This document shows positions 52,373 through 60,822 of a DNA stretch of 64,000 nt, piece after piece. Each line of letters opens with the position of its first letter. Position 1 is the first letter of the stretch. The stretch lies in assembly GCF_900155385.1 (NCBI RefSeq), contig NZ_LT699745.1, positions 383,578 through 447,577 on the forward strand. Direction: 5' to 3'. The stretch comes from Vreelandella massiliensis. GTDB lineage: Bacteria; Pseudomonadota; Gammaproteobacteria; Pseudomonadales; Halomonadaceae. The notes under the pieces were generated by a model. It worked only from the letters and a program-made list of their open reading frames with translations, made no database searches and had not been told where the DNA came from. Position numbers and translations under genes: made by a program.

Positions 52373-54835
52373 TCACTTGTTCGACGGCAACTGGCCACGT
52401 TGTGCCAATAGACGTTTAAACGTCTCCGCTCTTAACGGCTTACTATAATAATAGCCTTGTCCAAAAGGACATCCCAGTTCCCGCAATGCTTCCCCTATCT
52501 CGGCAGACTCGATACCTTCGGCTAAGACATCAGCGTCCAGCGGAGCTGCCAGCATGATCACCGCTTTTACAAGATCACGACTGAAGGCATCGTCAAGAAG
52601 ATGAAACACGAAACCTTGATCAATTTTAATCTCATCAACCGGGTATTGTTGCAGATAGAGCAATGAAGAATAACCGGTACCGAAATCATCTAATGACAAC
52701 CGTACGCCCATATCGCGTAATGCATTCATTTGTGAAAGTAGGGTATCAGAGGCTTCACTGAAAACACTTTCCGTCAACTCTACCACTAGCAATTCCGATG
52801 CTATGTCGTACTCTTTTAATACATGCCTAACTCGCTCTGGCAAATCGCCATTTTGAAACTGGATGAGTGATACGTTAATAGAGATGCTGACCGGATCAAA
52901 GCCTGCATCACGCCACTGTTTTAAATGCTGGCAAGCATTGCGTAATACCCAGTCACCAATGGGAGCAATCAACTGACTCTGTTCCGCAATAGGAATAAAA
53001 AGGCCAGGCGACACAAAGCCTTTCACGGGGTGATGCCAACGTAACAACGTCTCGCAGCCCATAAGCTTCTGATTTGCTAAATCCACCTTCGGCTGAAAAT
53101 AAAGCTCAAACTGGTTTTCTTCGAGCGCTTGACGCAACTCACGAGTTAACTGGATACGTAGCTGGCTCGCTCTTTTGAACTGGTGATCATAGGCGACCCA
53201 AGGGGCAGACAGTACTTCTCGGTGTTGGAAAAGCGCGCGCTCCGCTTCACGTAAAAGCTCTTGGATAGAGCGCTGAGATGTATCAAGCCGCGTAAAGCCT
53301 ACACGGACCGACAGCTCAATAACGGTTCCCTCCAGCTCGATTGGCATCGTCAGCGCATCAATCAACTGCTCAAGATTTTTTTCTAACGTAATCTCGCTTT
53401 TTCCATCAATAGGCAACGGTAAGTACAGCGTAAACTCATCCCCTCCAATGCGACCGGCAAGCCGCTGTTGAGCACTTCGTTGCATCAGTCGACGACTGAA
53501 TTCAATCAGCAGGGCGTCACCAGCATCATATCCATACGCATCATTAATATCACGCTGCCCCATGATATCGACCATCACGACCACCCCTTCAGGCTGCCAC
53601 CCTTCTTTTTCTATATATGCTTGCAGCTCTCGGGCAAAGCCAACACGGGAATAAAGCCCTGTTAATGGATCCTCAAAGGCAATACGGCTAAGTTCTTTCT
53701 CAGCTCTTTTAATAGCCGTGATGTCTTGCTTGATCGCGACGAAATTCGTTATTACCCCAAGGTCGTCTTTGAGAGGCGCGATCATTTCTCGCTCCCAATA
53801 AGGCGTGCCATCTCGACGGCGATTTTGTATCTCCCCCGTCCAAACATGCCCCGCTTTGATTGTCTTCCACAAGTCGCGATAGGTTGCTTTTGATGTATGC
53901 CCGCTCTGGATACGTGCTGGCGTGTCGCCTTTCAACACATCGCGCGAGTAGCCTGACACCTGCTCAAACGCCCGATTGACATATTCAATATGGCCATTGA
54001 GATCAGTAACCGTGATAGGTGCCGGACTTTGTTCTGTGATGTAAGCCAGTCGGCGCAGCTCTTGCTCTCGCTCACGTCGTCGAGTGACATCCTGAAGCGC
54101 GCCCCTTACGCCAATAATACGCGCGTCCACGCCCAAAATAGGTTCACCAAGCGTACGAACCCACACACGCTGTCCATTAGCCGATAAAATCTGCAGTTCT
54201 TCATCGTAGGGTATGCCCTGCTCAACACACGCAGTGAAACACTGGCGTATTCTTTCGCGATGCTCAGGAATATAGTATGCAAGGGCTTGACTAAAAGAAG
54301 GTGAATAGCCGTGCGGCATACCGTGAATGTCGGCAACAACATTCGACCACTCAATGCGATAGGTACTGAGGTTGATAAACCAACCGCCAAAACGAACGGT
54401 CTTCTCGGCCATTTTGAGCAACTCGGCCTGACGCGTGAGTTCATCCTGGGTGACGGAAATATCGGTAATGTCGTTTTGCAGGGAGATATAATGCGTCACG
54501 CGTTGCTGCTCATCGCGAATGGGGCGAATACTCCAGCGCACGCGATAAGAAGAGCCGTCCTTACGGTAATTAACGGTTTGGCCATCGAAAAAATCCGACT
54601 GTACAAGTGATGTGCGCAGGCGGCTCAACACGCTACGGTCCGTCTCAGGCCCTTGCAATATTCGTGGCGTTTGACCAATCAGCTCATCTTCTGCATACCC
54701 CGTCTGCTTACAAAATGCCGCATTCACATACACAATTTCAGGACCGGGCGGCTCAAGTTGCGCCGTCGTCATAAGCACTGCACCGTAGGCTTGGTCGATA
54801 GCGTGACGGAATAAGGTATCTTGCAAGGCCAGCAT
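52373..54835 (-). CDS. Triple-PAS GGDEF-EAL protein
   Basis: The 820-residue cytoplasmic protein has three PAS domains (about 5-125, 135-250 and 255-380), a GGDEF domain (about 390-545, with intact RIGGDEF), and an EAL domain (about 560-815). The EAL signature reads CETLLRW instead of EALLRW but keeps the catalytic Glu, and ELTESVF, DDFGTGYSSL, IKIDQGF and AEGIESAE are all present, so c-di-GMP hydrolysis is likely. The first PAS resembles a LOV domain (TPRILQGPETD) but lacks the photoactive Cys. It is the third gene of a c-di-GMP cluster on this strand. Confidence 0.92.
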   Translation of the reverse strand: MLALQDTLFRHAIDQAYGAVLMTTAQLEPPGPEIVYVNAAFCKQTGYAEDELIGQTPRILQGPETDRSVLSRLRTSLVQSDFFDGQTVNYRKDGSSYRVRWSIRPIRDEQQRVTHYISLQNDITDISVTQDELTRQAELLKMAEKTVRFGGWFINLSTYRIEWSNVVADIHGMPHGYSPSFSQALAYYIPEHRERIRQCFTACVEQGIPYDEELQILSANGQRVWVRTLGEPILGVDARIIGVRGALQDVTRRREREQELRRLAYITEQSPAPITVTDLNGHIEYVNRAFEQVSGYSRDVLKGDTPARIQSGHTSKATYRDLWKTIKAGHVWTGEIQNRRRDGTPYWEREMIAPLKDDLGVITNFVAIKQDITAIKRAEKELSRIAFEDPLTGLYSRVGFARELQAYIEKEGWQPEGVVVMVDIMGQRDINDAYGYDAGDALLIEFSRRLMQRSAQQRLAGRIGGDEFTLYLPLPIDGKSEITLEKNLEQLIDALTMPIELEGTVIELSVRVGFTRLDTSQRSIQELLREAERALFQHREVLSAPWVAYDHQFKRASQLRIQLTRELRQALEENQFELYFQPKVDLANQKLMGCETLLRWHHPVKGFVSPGLFIPIAEQSQLIAPIGDWVLRNACQHLKQWRDAGFDPVSISINVSLIQFQNGDLPERVRHVLKEYDIASELLVVELTESVFSEASDTLLSQMNALRDMGVRLSLDDFGTGYSSLLYLQQYPVDEIKIDQGFVFHLLDDAFSRDLVKAVIMLAAPLDADVLAEGIESAEIGEALRELGCPFGQGYYYSKPLRAETFKRLLAQRGQLPSNK

Positions 54836-54898
54836 ATAAGCTCCATCTGCTGCTTAGTCCACCACGCGCCTAGCGCAGCCGACGTCATGATTAGGCTG

Positions 54899-55816
54899 CT
54901 AAGGTGCGACGATGATCGTATCTCGTCCTAAGTTTTTTGCGCGGTATAGCGAGTCATCTGCGCGCTTGATGAGTGTGTCGTTGCTCTCTTTTGAGCTAGG
55001 GTCACATCCGCACTGCGCCACACCAGCGGAAAAGGTAAGCGTCAGTCGACGAGGTGAAAAGCGCATCACGCGTATTTCTTCACATACACGCGCTATCGCT
55101 TGGCGTGCTTCTTCTTTGTCAATTCCCGGCATTATTAGCATGAACTCTTCACCGCCTAAGCGCACCGCACTGTCGCTGTTACGCAACCCTTGCATGAAAA
55201 AGTGGGCAAACTCCACCAAGACATCATCGCCCACATCGTGACCGTGGGTGTCATTAATGCGTTTAAAATGATCGATATCTAAGATGGCAATACACAGCAC
55301 AGTACCATAGCGGTGACAACGCTTTTTTTCAGAAGTGAGTCTTGCAAGCCCTGCTCGACGGTTTAATAGCCCGGTGAGTTCGTCGTGGTGTGCCAAATAA
55401 TCCAGCCGGTTTTCCAGGCGCTTACGGTCAGTAATATCATTAATGTACGTGATTTTATAAGGCTTTCCATCTTGCCCCGCAATAATGGTGGCATACGCCA
55501 AGATGGTACGGCGACTGCCGTCTTTGCGTTGAACTTCCCATTCTTGTCCCGACGTTTCTGCTGCTAAGTCGCGAAAACACTTGTCATGCAGTGCCGTTAA
55601 CGCCTTCCGCTGCGGTGTGGTCACCACCATGGTAAAATGCTGACCAAGGAGTTCCTTTTCCTGGTAACCGTAAAACTCACAATAAGCCTGGTTCACCATC
55701 ATAAAATACCCGTCGGCATTTGTGGCGCACACGCCAATCGGCGCCGCATGAATCATACGACTCATGTTGTCATCGGCAGGCAAAAAGTCTGAGATAGTAT
55801 TCATTAGCGGAGGCAT
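54899..55816 (-). CDS. PAS-GGDEF diguanylate cyclase
   Basis: The 305-residue protein has one PAS domain with PAC (about 15-135) and a GGDEF domain (about 140-303) with RLGGEEF at the active site, FKRINDTHGHDVGDD for metal and substrate binding, and YRAKNLGRD near the end. It should make c-di-GMP. Its ATG overlaps the stop of the EAL gene (TAATG), so synthesis and breakdown enzymes are translationally coupled. A second Met six codons in is possible. Confidence 0.92.
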   Translation of the reverse strand: MPPLMNTISDFLPADDNMSRMIHAAPIGVCATNADGYFMMVNQAYCEFYGYQEKELLGQHFTMVVTTPQRKALTALHDKCFRDLAAETSGQEWEVQRKDGSRRTILAYATIIAGQDGKPYKITYINDITDRKRLENRLDYLAHHDELTGLLNRRAGLARLTSEKKRCHRYGTVLCIAILDIDHFKRINDTHGHDVGDDVLVEFAHFFMQGLRNSDSAVRLGGEEFMLIMPGIDKEEARQAIARVCEEIRVMRFSPRRLTLTFSAGVAQCGCDPSSKESNDTLIKRADDSLYRAKNLGRDTIIVAP

Positions 55817-56664
55817 TACGAGGCACCTGTTACATCGGGATCTGATACAAACAGCGTGCTGCCTATTGGTGGCAACGTCACTGATGGTAGGCGCTCCATT
55901 GCAGCGAATGCATGCTCAATATCCGCGTCTGTTAATACAGCTTCAAAAGCGGGCCGAGCAAAAAAGAAACCTTGCTGCAAGGGAATCCCCGCTTGGTATA
56001 ACCACGTTGCCTCTTCAGCGGTTTCCACTCCTTCTGCTACCAGTGTGATGGGCAAGGCAGCCGCTAACTGAATTAACGACGTCAGCAGGACCTGGCGCCT
56101 CTTATCGGTATCACATCCCATGACCAGCGACCGATCAATTTTTAGCTTATTGGGGTATAACGTTGTTAGCAGATCCAAGTTAGCGTAGCCGTTGCCAAAA
56201 TCATCCAGTGCCACGCCAAACCCCATCGTTTTATACGCGTCAATAATGTCGCGGATATGATCACGGTTCGGGACCTGCTCAGTTTCAGTGATCTCGAAAA
56301 CTAAGTTATCAGTGGGCCAGCCCACCCGGCGTGAAACCTCTAAAGTCGCTTGAATGCAGGCCTCAGGCTCATACACCGCATTTGGCAAAAAATTGATGGA
56401 AAGCGGTGTTTTCATGCCCAACTCACTCGCAAGCTCTATGGCTTTAACACGGCACGCTTGGTCAAAACGGTAGAGTAAATCGTCTGTGACAAGGCCAATG
56501 ATATGCCCCGCGGACTCTCCGTTGATGCCACGCACTAATGCTTCATGGGCGTGAATCACACGCTGTCGCACATCCACAATCGGTTGAAACGCCATGGTAA
56601 ACGCAAAAGGCAGTGCACCCTCGCAGCGCTTGCAACGTCCTTGTACCCTTGCACATTGGCTCAT
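55816..56664 (-). CDS. Stand-alone EAL phosphodiesterase
   Basis: The 282-residue protein is essentially one EAL domain: AFQPIVDVRQRVIHAHEALVR, INFLPNA, EITETE, LDDFGNGYANLDLL, LKIDRSLV, AEGVETAEE and LQQGFFFARP. The catalytic residues look complete. A short N-terminal extension carries Cys4, Cys11 and Cys14, a possible metal or redox switch. The last 35 residues form a tail outside the domain. It is the first gene of the three-gene c-di-GMP cluster. Confidence 0.9.
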   Translation of the reverse strand: MSQCARVQGRCKRCEGALPFAFTMAFQPIVDVRQRVIHAHEALVRGINGESAGHIIGLVTDDLLYRFDQACRVKAIELASELGMKTPLSINFLPNAVYEPEACIQATLEVSRRVGWPTDNLVFEITETEQVPNRDHIRDIIDAYKTMGFGVALDDFGNGYANLDLLTTLYPNKLKIDRSLVMGCDTDKRRQVLLTSLIQLAAALPITLVAEGVETAEEATWLYQAGIPLQQGFFFARPAFEAVLTDADIEHAFAAMERLPSVTLPPIGSTLFVSDPDVTGAS

Positions 56665-57339
56665 GACCTTTATCTCCTAGAACGGTGTCATCCACAGTGG
56701 CGCCATAAGGCATCTGCTAATCCACTCAATGAAACTGCCTCGTTAAAAGCGCGACCACATAAGCAAAATGGCTTAGCTCAAATCTATACAAAACCTTTAC
56801 ATAAAGAAAGCGTTTTCCGTATGTCGAGGGTATGATTTGGGGTAGTCTAAGGCGTTAAGCTTATTTATACCATTATAGTATGAGCATAATGCTTAGTAGC
56901 ATAAAGGGTGCCATTTTTAACTTTATTCATCACGGCAACGGTAGCGCCATTATTTAGCGCTTTATGGCACGTAATGCGCGTTTTTGGCTATCTGACGTCT
57001 TTTTGACGGTTAATGAGGCAGTATTGTTTTTAAGCGCTTATTTTTTATCGCGTTTTGACATAGGTAGCGACCTCTTGCCCACGACCTGTCCTCGGCTTTT
57101 ATCCGATGATTGTCGTACGCCGGTGAAGTAACTGAGATTAGTTGGAGAGCGGCTGCAGTCGTCGGATGCGTGAAGTAAGCGAGGCCACCACGTATTGGCT
57201 GCCACGCCAATACGTATACGGGTTTGGCGAGCTTTTACCGTGAAGGTCGCCGCCACGTTCAATACCTACTCACGTCTAGTATCTCCCCCACTTTCCACAG
57301 CGAATTCTATAACTACTTGAGTGGATGATCGTTGTTGGT
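56665..57339. other. Gene-poor stretch
   Basis: This 675 bp is partly AT-rich. I see the probable promoter region of the EAL gene, one copy of a 59 bp repeat (56921-56979), and no open frame with recognisable protein. The right part, from about 57050, may be decayed transposase sequence, but no motif could be read. Confidence 0.5.
56921..56979 (+). repeat. 59 bp direct repeat, left copy
   Basis: It begins CTTTATTCATCACGGC and matches 58105-58163 with roughly ten differences by eye. In both copies a short frame ends in FIHH-x-(N/D)-GS followed by a TAG at the same place, and similarity continues past the stop. Confidence 0.7.
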
Positions 57340-57666
57340 CACGAGTAGCACGTATGCCCGTTGCTGGTGACGTCGCGCCCGGTACGTGGACGCCCCAAGG
57401 CGAGCGGATAGCACAAGCTTACTTAGATCGCTGGGCCTGCGAGGAGAGGTACCGGGTTCACTAAGCAGGGCTTTGACCTGGAGGGTCGCTTCACGACACT
57501 GCAGAATCTAGTGGCGCTGGCGCGTTTGGCCTGGGCGTTGCTAGCGGCCTATCAGGGTCGAGCACCGGCGTTGGTGAAGCACGGTAAACGCCAAAAGCGA
57601 CCTAAGCGGCTGACCCTCCCGTTCTACAGCCGGCAACGGGGCTCGCAACATTTGTTTGCTAGGTAG
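57340..57666 (+). pseudogene. DDE transposase C-terminal remnant
   Basis: Pieces in different frames read like one transposase end: PLLVTSRPVRGRPKA, then QAYLDRWACEERYR, then TKQGFDLEGRFTTLQNLVAL and LAWALLAAYQ up to a TAG at 57664-57666. The RWACEERYR..KQ segment with its Glu is typical of the last catalytic region in IS4-like transposases. At least two frameshifts are present and the N-terminal part is gone. The exact IS group is unknown. Confidence 0.6.
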
Positions 57667-57789
57667 AACCATCTACTACCACCTGTGGCAAAGCCCCTCT
57701 GGGACCGAAGAGCAAATACCGAGACTGTTCTCAATTTCTGGGAAGTTATACCGATGACGCGACAAAAAATGGGGAGGCGCTGGTCAGCT

Positions 57790-57951
57790 TTATTTCTTAA
57801 ATTTTGCTTTGCAATTACCGCTCATGCACATAATACAGTAGTGTTTCCTGTCCTCGTGTTTGGTACCTTTAGCGATAGCAATGCCGCAGCTGTTACAGAG
57901 CAGGGTGCCAATGCCTTTTTCAAATTTTACAACTGCATGTTCGTAGCTCAT
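57790..57951 (-). CDS. Small zinc-ribbon protein
   Basis: From ATG 57951, with GGAG seven bases upstream, the minus strand encodes 53 residues: KFEKGIGTLLCNSCG, then a Lys/His-rich stretch, then HYCIMCMSGNC. The two CxxC pairs (Cys19/22 and Cys39/42) plus Cys47 form a zinc-ribbon pattern. Similar tiny zinc-binding proteins are common in phages and genomic islands, but I cannot name a family. The overlapping plus-strand frame at 57685-57978 is rejected as its shadow. Transposase debris lies just to the left. Confidence 0.6.
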   Translation of the reverse strand: MSYEHAVVKFEKGIGTLLCNSCGIAIAKGTKHEDRKHYCIMCMSGNCKAKFKK

Positions 57952-57982
57952 ATAATGCTCCACGAAGGCCGAGAGTAATAGC

Positions 57983-58141
57983 GTGTCGGAGAATTCCGCC
58001 CCTCATCTCACTTCTGATCAGACGGTATTATCGGCCATCAGTTCAACCGCCGCTGATTCTGACGAGTCATCAAAAAATTCGGTGCTATGCGTCACAGAAC
58101 CTCGCTTTATTCATCACGCCGACGGTAGCATCGTCATTTAG
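57983..58141 (+). CDS. Possible 52-residue protein ending in FIHHADGS
   Basis: A GTG-started frame gives a Ser/Thr-rich peptide that ends RFIHHADGSIVI. Its last codons and following bases belong to the 59 bp repeat. Translation is unproven: GAGAG upstream is a weak ribosome-binding site. It may be the tail of a truncated gene. From 58164 to 58426 I see no supportable gene. Confidence 0.25.
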   Translation: MSENSAPHLTSDQTVLSAISSTAADSDESSKNSVLCVTEPRFIHHADGSIVI

Positions 58142-58163
58142 CGCTTTACGAGTACGTAATTCG
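58105..58163 (+). repeat. 59 bp direct repeat, right copy
   Basis: It matches 56921-56979. The two copies bracket 1.1 kb containing the transposase remnant and the zinc-ribbon gene, as after a duplication or the loss of a mobile element. Confidence 0.7.
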
Positions 58164-58426
58164 CCCACTTCTACTAATAGACACATTAAGGATAATGGCG
58201 CGGGTTATCGAAGCGTCGCTTTGCCGACATAAAGATTTCGGTGATTTTCAACCCAGTTGTCCAAATAGCCGCGCTTATGCGACTTGTTTATTGCGCTCGA
58301 TACGACGCGGCCACTTTCAGAGAATTGATCAGCTTCGCCAGCAGCCCCTCAGTACTACAGCCATAACTAAATCAATTACATACACTATAGCTTATTTAGC
58401 TACGGCTGCAGTACCTAGAGTTATTT

Positions 58427-59092
58427 TTAACGTAAGTATATTTGCCCCTGCTCATGAAGAATGCGGCAATCGTTGGCGTCATGATAACGATCCTCAGATA
58501 CATTATTAGAATTTACGCCTGGCCCATCAAAACGCGGATCATCGCACTCACCGTCATTGGCCCAACGGCTGGTGTTATCGCCCCATTCAATGCTATCAGC
58601 TGCTGCTGATGAAATATCGAAATCTGGCGTCCTTTCGGAAATATACAAGGTAGACTGAAGATAATCACCAGAAGCTACATAATTTCCCAACCAGATATTG
58701 TAGTTACCTGAAGGAGGGTTTTGCCATTGAAGCGCTGGGTTAGTACCAGAAAAATCATCATTGCAGTGCCAATTACCCGCTGCATCAAATACCACAAGCG
58801 TAATATCATCTTGTGATTCCGCAAAAATTGAGAGCATATGGTCGCCTGCCTGATAGTTAAGATCCAAGTCAGGCGAGTTGCTCACGTATCCACGGCAATG
58901 TGAACCCACCTCACTCGCAGAACGGCTTCCACCCGCAACTAACGCAGTGGCGTGCGGATCTGGATAAAAGTTTGCAGACAAATTGATAGTGCCAGAAATA
59001 GGCTCCTCCTCCCAATTTAGCGCCAAAGCAGGTGACGCTAACGCTAATAACAACGACACGAGTACGACCGAATCAATACACTGACTACCCAT
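58427..59092 (-). CDS. Secreted protein with PPC-like beta-sandwich
   Basis: From ATG 59092 (AGGAAG upstream) a signal peptide (about 1-24, ending ASPALA) precedes a beta-rich domain (about 40-155) with LNYQAGDHMLSIFAESQDD and SGNYNIWLGNY, resembling pre-peptidase C-terminal (PPC) sandwiches that bind surfaces or sugars. A C-terminal segment contains WANDGECDDPRFDGPG, a Cys/Asp-rich motif that may bind calcium. Two Cys pairs could form disulfides. It is probably periplasmic or extracellular, with unknown role. It is transcribed away from the ugp operon. Confidence 0.65.
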   Translation of the reverse strand: MGSQCIDSVVLVSLLLALASPALALNWEEEPISGTINLSANFYPDPHATALVAGGSRSASEVGSHCRGYVSNSPDLDLNYQAGDHMLSIFAESQDDITLVVFDAAGNWHCNDDFSGTNPALQWQNPPSGNYNIWLGNYVASGDYLQSTLYISERTPDFDISSAAADSIEWGDNTSRWANDGECDDPRFDGPGVNSNNVSEDRYHDANDCRILHEQGQIYLR

Positions 59093-59317
59093 AATGCTTC
59101 CTTCCATATCTCGAGTTTTGATTGGCAATTTTCCTTTTTCAGCTGGCGCTGCGCCCTGGTCTTGCTGGGCATCGTTTCAGACAAGCCTTCGTGAAGCAGC
59201 CCGCCATCAGGCATTATGCGACGCATAGCGCTAAATTCGTAGGGATACGCCAACCTTAACTTAACACCTAAACCTGATTATTTGCTGCAAAGCACATGTA
59301 CTCGCCTAGAAAGTGTC

Positions 59318-59351
59318 TTTCATTTGAAAACTTACTGTCCTTCAAATGAAA
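59318..59351. promoter_or_regulatory. 11 bp palindrome upstream of ugpB, probable operator
   Basis: TTTCATTTGAA at 59318-59328 and its exact reverse complement TTCAAATGAAA at 59341-59351 are separated by 12 bp, about two helical turns centre to centre. The site lies about 90 bp before ugpB. It fits a dimeric repressor or activator. CTTTCAT and CTGTCCT within it are also loosely Pho-box-like, but the match is too poor to claim PhoB control. Confidence 0.55.
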
Positions 59352-59440
59352 CAAGCCTCTGTTGAAATGCTCCTCACTATCCGGCGACGGGTGGTTTTTC
59401 GCCTTAGCCACCGCCTCAACACTCATCGATGGAGCAGATC

Positions 59441-60751
59441 ATGTTGCGTAAAACAATCGTCACAATGGCCTTGTCAACGATCGCCATGCAGGCACAGGCC
59501 GCGCAGGAAATCCAGTGGTGGCATGCGCTGGGAGGACAACTCGGCGAAACCGTCGAGAAGATGGTGGCCGAGTACAATCAGTCCCAGGACACCTATGAGG
59601 TAAAGCCGGTCTACAAGGGCAACTACACCGAAACCATGACCACCGCCATCGCCGCCTTCCGCGCCAACGAGCAGCCACATATCGTGCAGGTGTTTGAAGT
59701 AGGCACCGCCACCATGATGAACGCGCAGGGCGCCATTTATCCGGTCCACAAACTGATGCAGGACGCCGGCAACCCAGACTTCTCTTCCGAGCCTTACCTG
59801 GATGCGGTTGCGTCCTACTACACAACGCAGGATGGCAAGCTGTTGTCGCTGCCGTTCAATTCGTCGACACCGGTCATGTTTTACAACAAGGACGCCATGA
59901 AGCAGGCAGGGCTGGATCCGGACCAGCCGCCACAAACATGGTCTGAGCTAGCGGACATGTCACGGCAGATTATCGACGCCGGTGGCGCTACGTGCGGTTT
60001 CACGACCGGCTGGCCCTCCTGGATTCAGATCGAGAACATGTCCGCCTGGCACGACAAGCCGATCGCCACCCAGGCTAACGGCTTCGGCGGCCTGAACACG
60101 GAGCTGTTGATCAACTCAGGCTTCCAGGTCGAACATTTGCAGAACCTCACCGATTGGCAAGAGGACCGTACCTTTGTCTATGGCGGCCGCCGCGGCGATG
60201 CCAATCCGCTGTTCATGAACAGCGAGTGCTGGGTCGTGATGAACTCTTCCGCTTACTACGACACCTTCGCCGAGGGCACTGATTTCGACTGGGGCGTGGC
60301 CATGCTGCCCTATTACACCAACGAAGTGGAAGAGCCCCAGAACTCCATCATTGGTGGCGCCACGCTATGGGTGCTCAACGGTCACGACGAGGCGGAGTAT
60401 GAGGGTGTCGCCGACTTCTTTGGGTACCTGTCCAGCGCCGAAGCACAATACTTCTGGCACGACAACACCGGCTATGTGCCGATCACGGACGCCGCCTTCG
60501 AACTCGCCAAAGAGCGCGATCTCTACGCCAGCAAGCCCGGCAAGGACGTGGCCGTGCAGCAACTCACGCTGAACCCGCCAACGCCCAACTCAAAAGGCCT
60601 GCGTCTGGGCAACTTTGTTCAGATCCGCGATATCGTCGAGCAGGAAATGGAGAACGTCTTCGTGGGTAACAAGACCCCCCAGGAAGGCCTGGATGACGCG
60701 GTCACCCAGGGCAACAAGCTGCTGCGTAAGTTCGAACGCGCCAACGATTAA
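59441..60751 (+). CDS. ugpB: sn-Glycerol-3-phosphate ABC transporter, binding protein
   Basis: The 436-residue protein has a signal peptide (about 1-20, ending AQAA) and matches UgpB throughout: YKGNYTETMTTAIAAFRA, VFEVGTATMM, PFNSSTPVMFYNKDAMKQAG, GWPSWIQIENMSAW, IIGGATLWVL and KGLRLGNFVQIRDIVEQE. It captures glycerol-3-phosphate or glycerophosphodiesters in the periplasm. GGAG at 59431 supports ATG 59441 over ATG 59429. It leads the ugpBAEC operon and ends 71 bp before ugpA. Confidence 0.95.
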   Translation: MLRKTIVTMALSTIAMQAQAAQEIQWWHALGGQLGETVEKMVAEYNQSQDTYEVKPVYKGNYTETMTTAIAAFRANEQPHIVQVFEVGTATMMNAQGAIYPVHKLMQDAGNPDFSSEPYLDAVASYYTTQDGKLLSLPFNSSTPVMFYNKDAMKQAGLDPDQPPQTWSELADMSRQIIDAGGATCGFTTGWPSWIQIENMSAWHDKPIATQANGFGGLNTELLINSGFQVEHLQNLTDWQEDRTFVYGGRRGDANPLFMNSECWVVMNSSAYYDTFAEGTDFDWGVAMLPYYTNEVEEPQNSIIGGATLWVLNGHDEAEYEGVADFFGYLSSAEAQYFWHDNTGYVPITDAAFELAKERDLYASKPGKDVAVQQLTLNPPTPNSKGLRLGNFVQIRDIVEQEMENVFVGNKTPQEGLDDAVTQGNKLLRKFERAND

Positions 60752-60774
60752 GTCCCTCATCGACGAGGCGGGGA

Positions 60775-60796
60775 GGCGGCCCTTGACTGGGCCGCC
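60775..60796 (+). terminator. Intercistronic GC hairpin between ugpB and ugpA
   Basis: GGCGGCCC pairs with GGGCCGCC around a six-base loop, with no T-run. Such hairpins after binding-protein genes protect the upstream mRNA and lower downstream expression, giving excess binding protein. It is probably an attenuator or stabiliser, not a full terminator. Confidence 0.7.
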
Positions 60797-60822
60797 CCTC
60801 ACCCTTCCGAGAAGACGAAACC

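Noticed and set aside
52373..54835. First PAS domain as a LOV photoreceptor
   Set aside because: The LOV-like motif has Pro-Arg where the photoactive Cys should be, so it is treated as an ordinary PAS domain.
57685..57978. Plus-strand 97-residue frame
   Set aside because: It is antisense to the zinc-ribbon gene, has no recognisable features and no clear ribosome-binding site.
58195..58509. Plus-strand 104-residue frame
   Set aside because: It overlaps the end of the secreted-protein gene on the other strand and has no family features.
59318..59340. Pho box upstream of ugpB
   Set aside because: Only loose CTTTCAT/CTGTCCT similarity with wrong spacing; the exact palindrome explains the site better.
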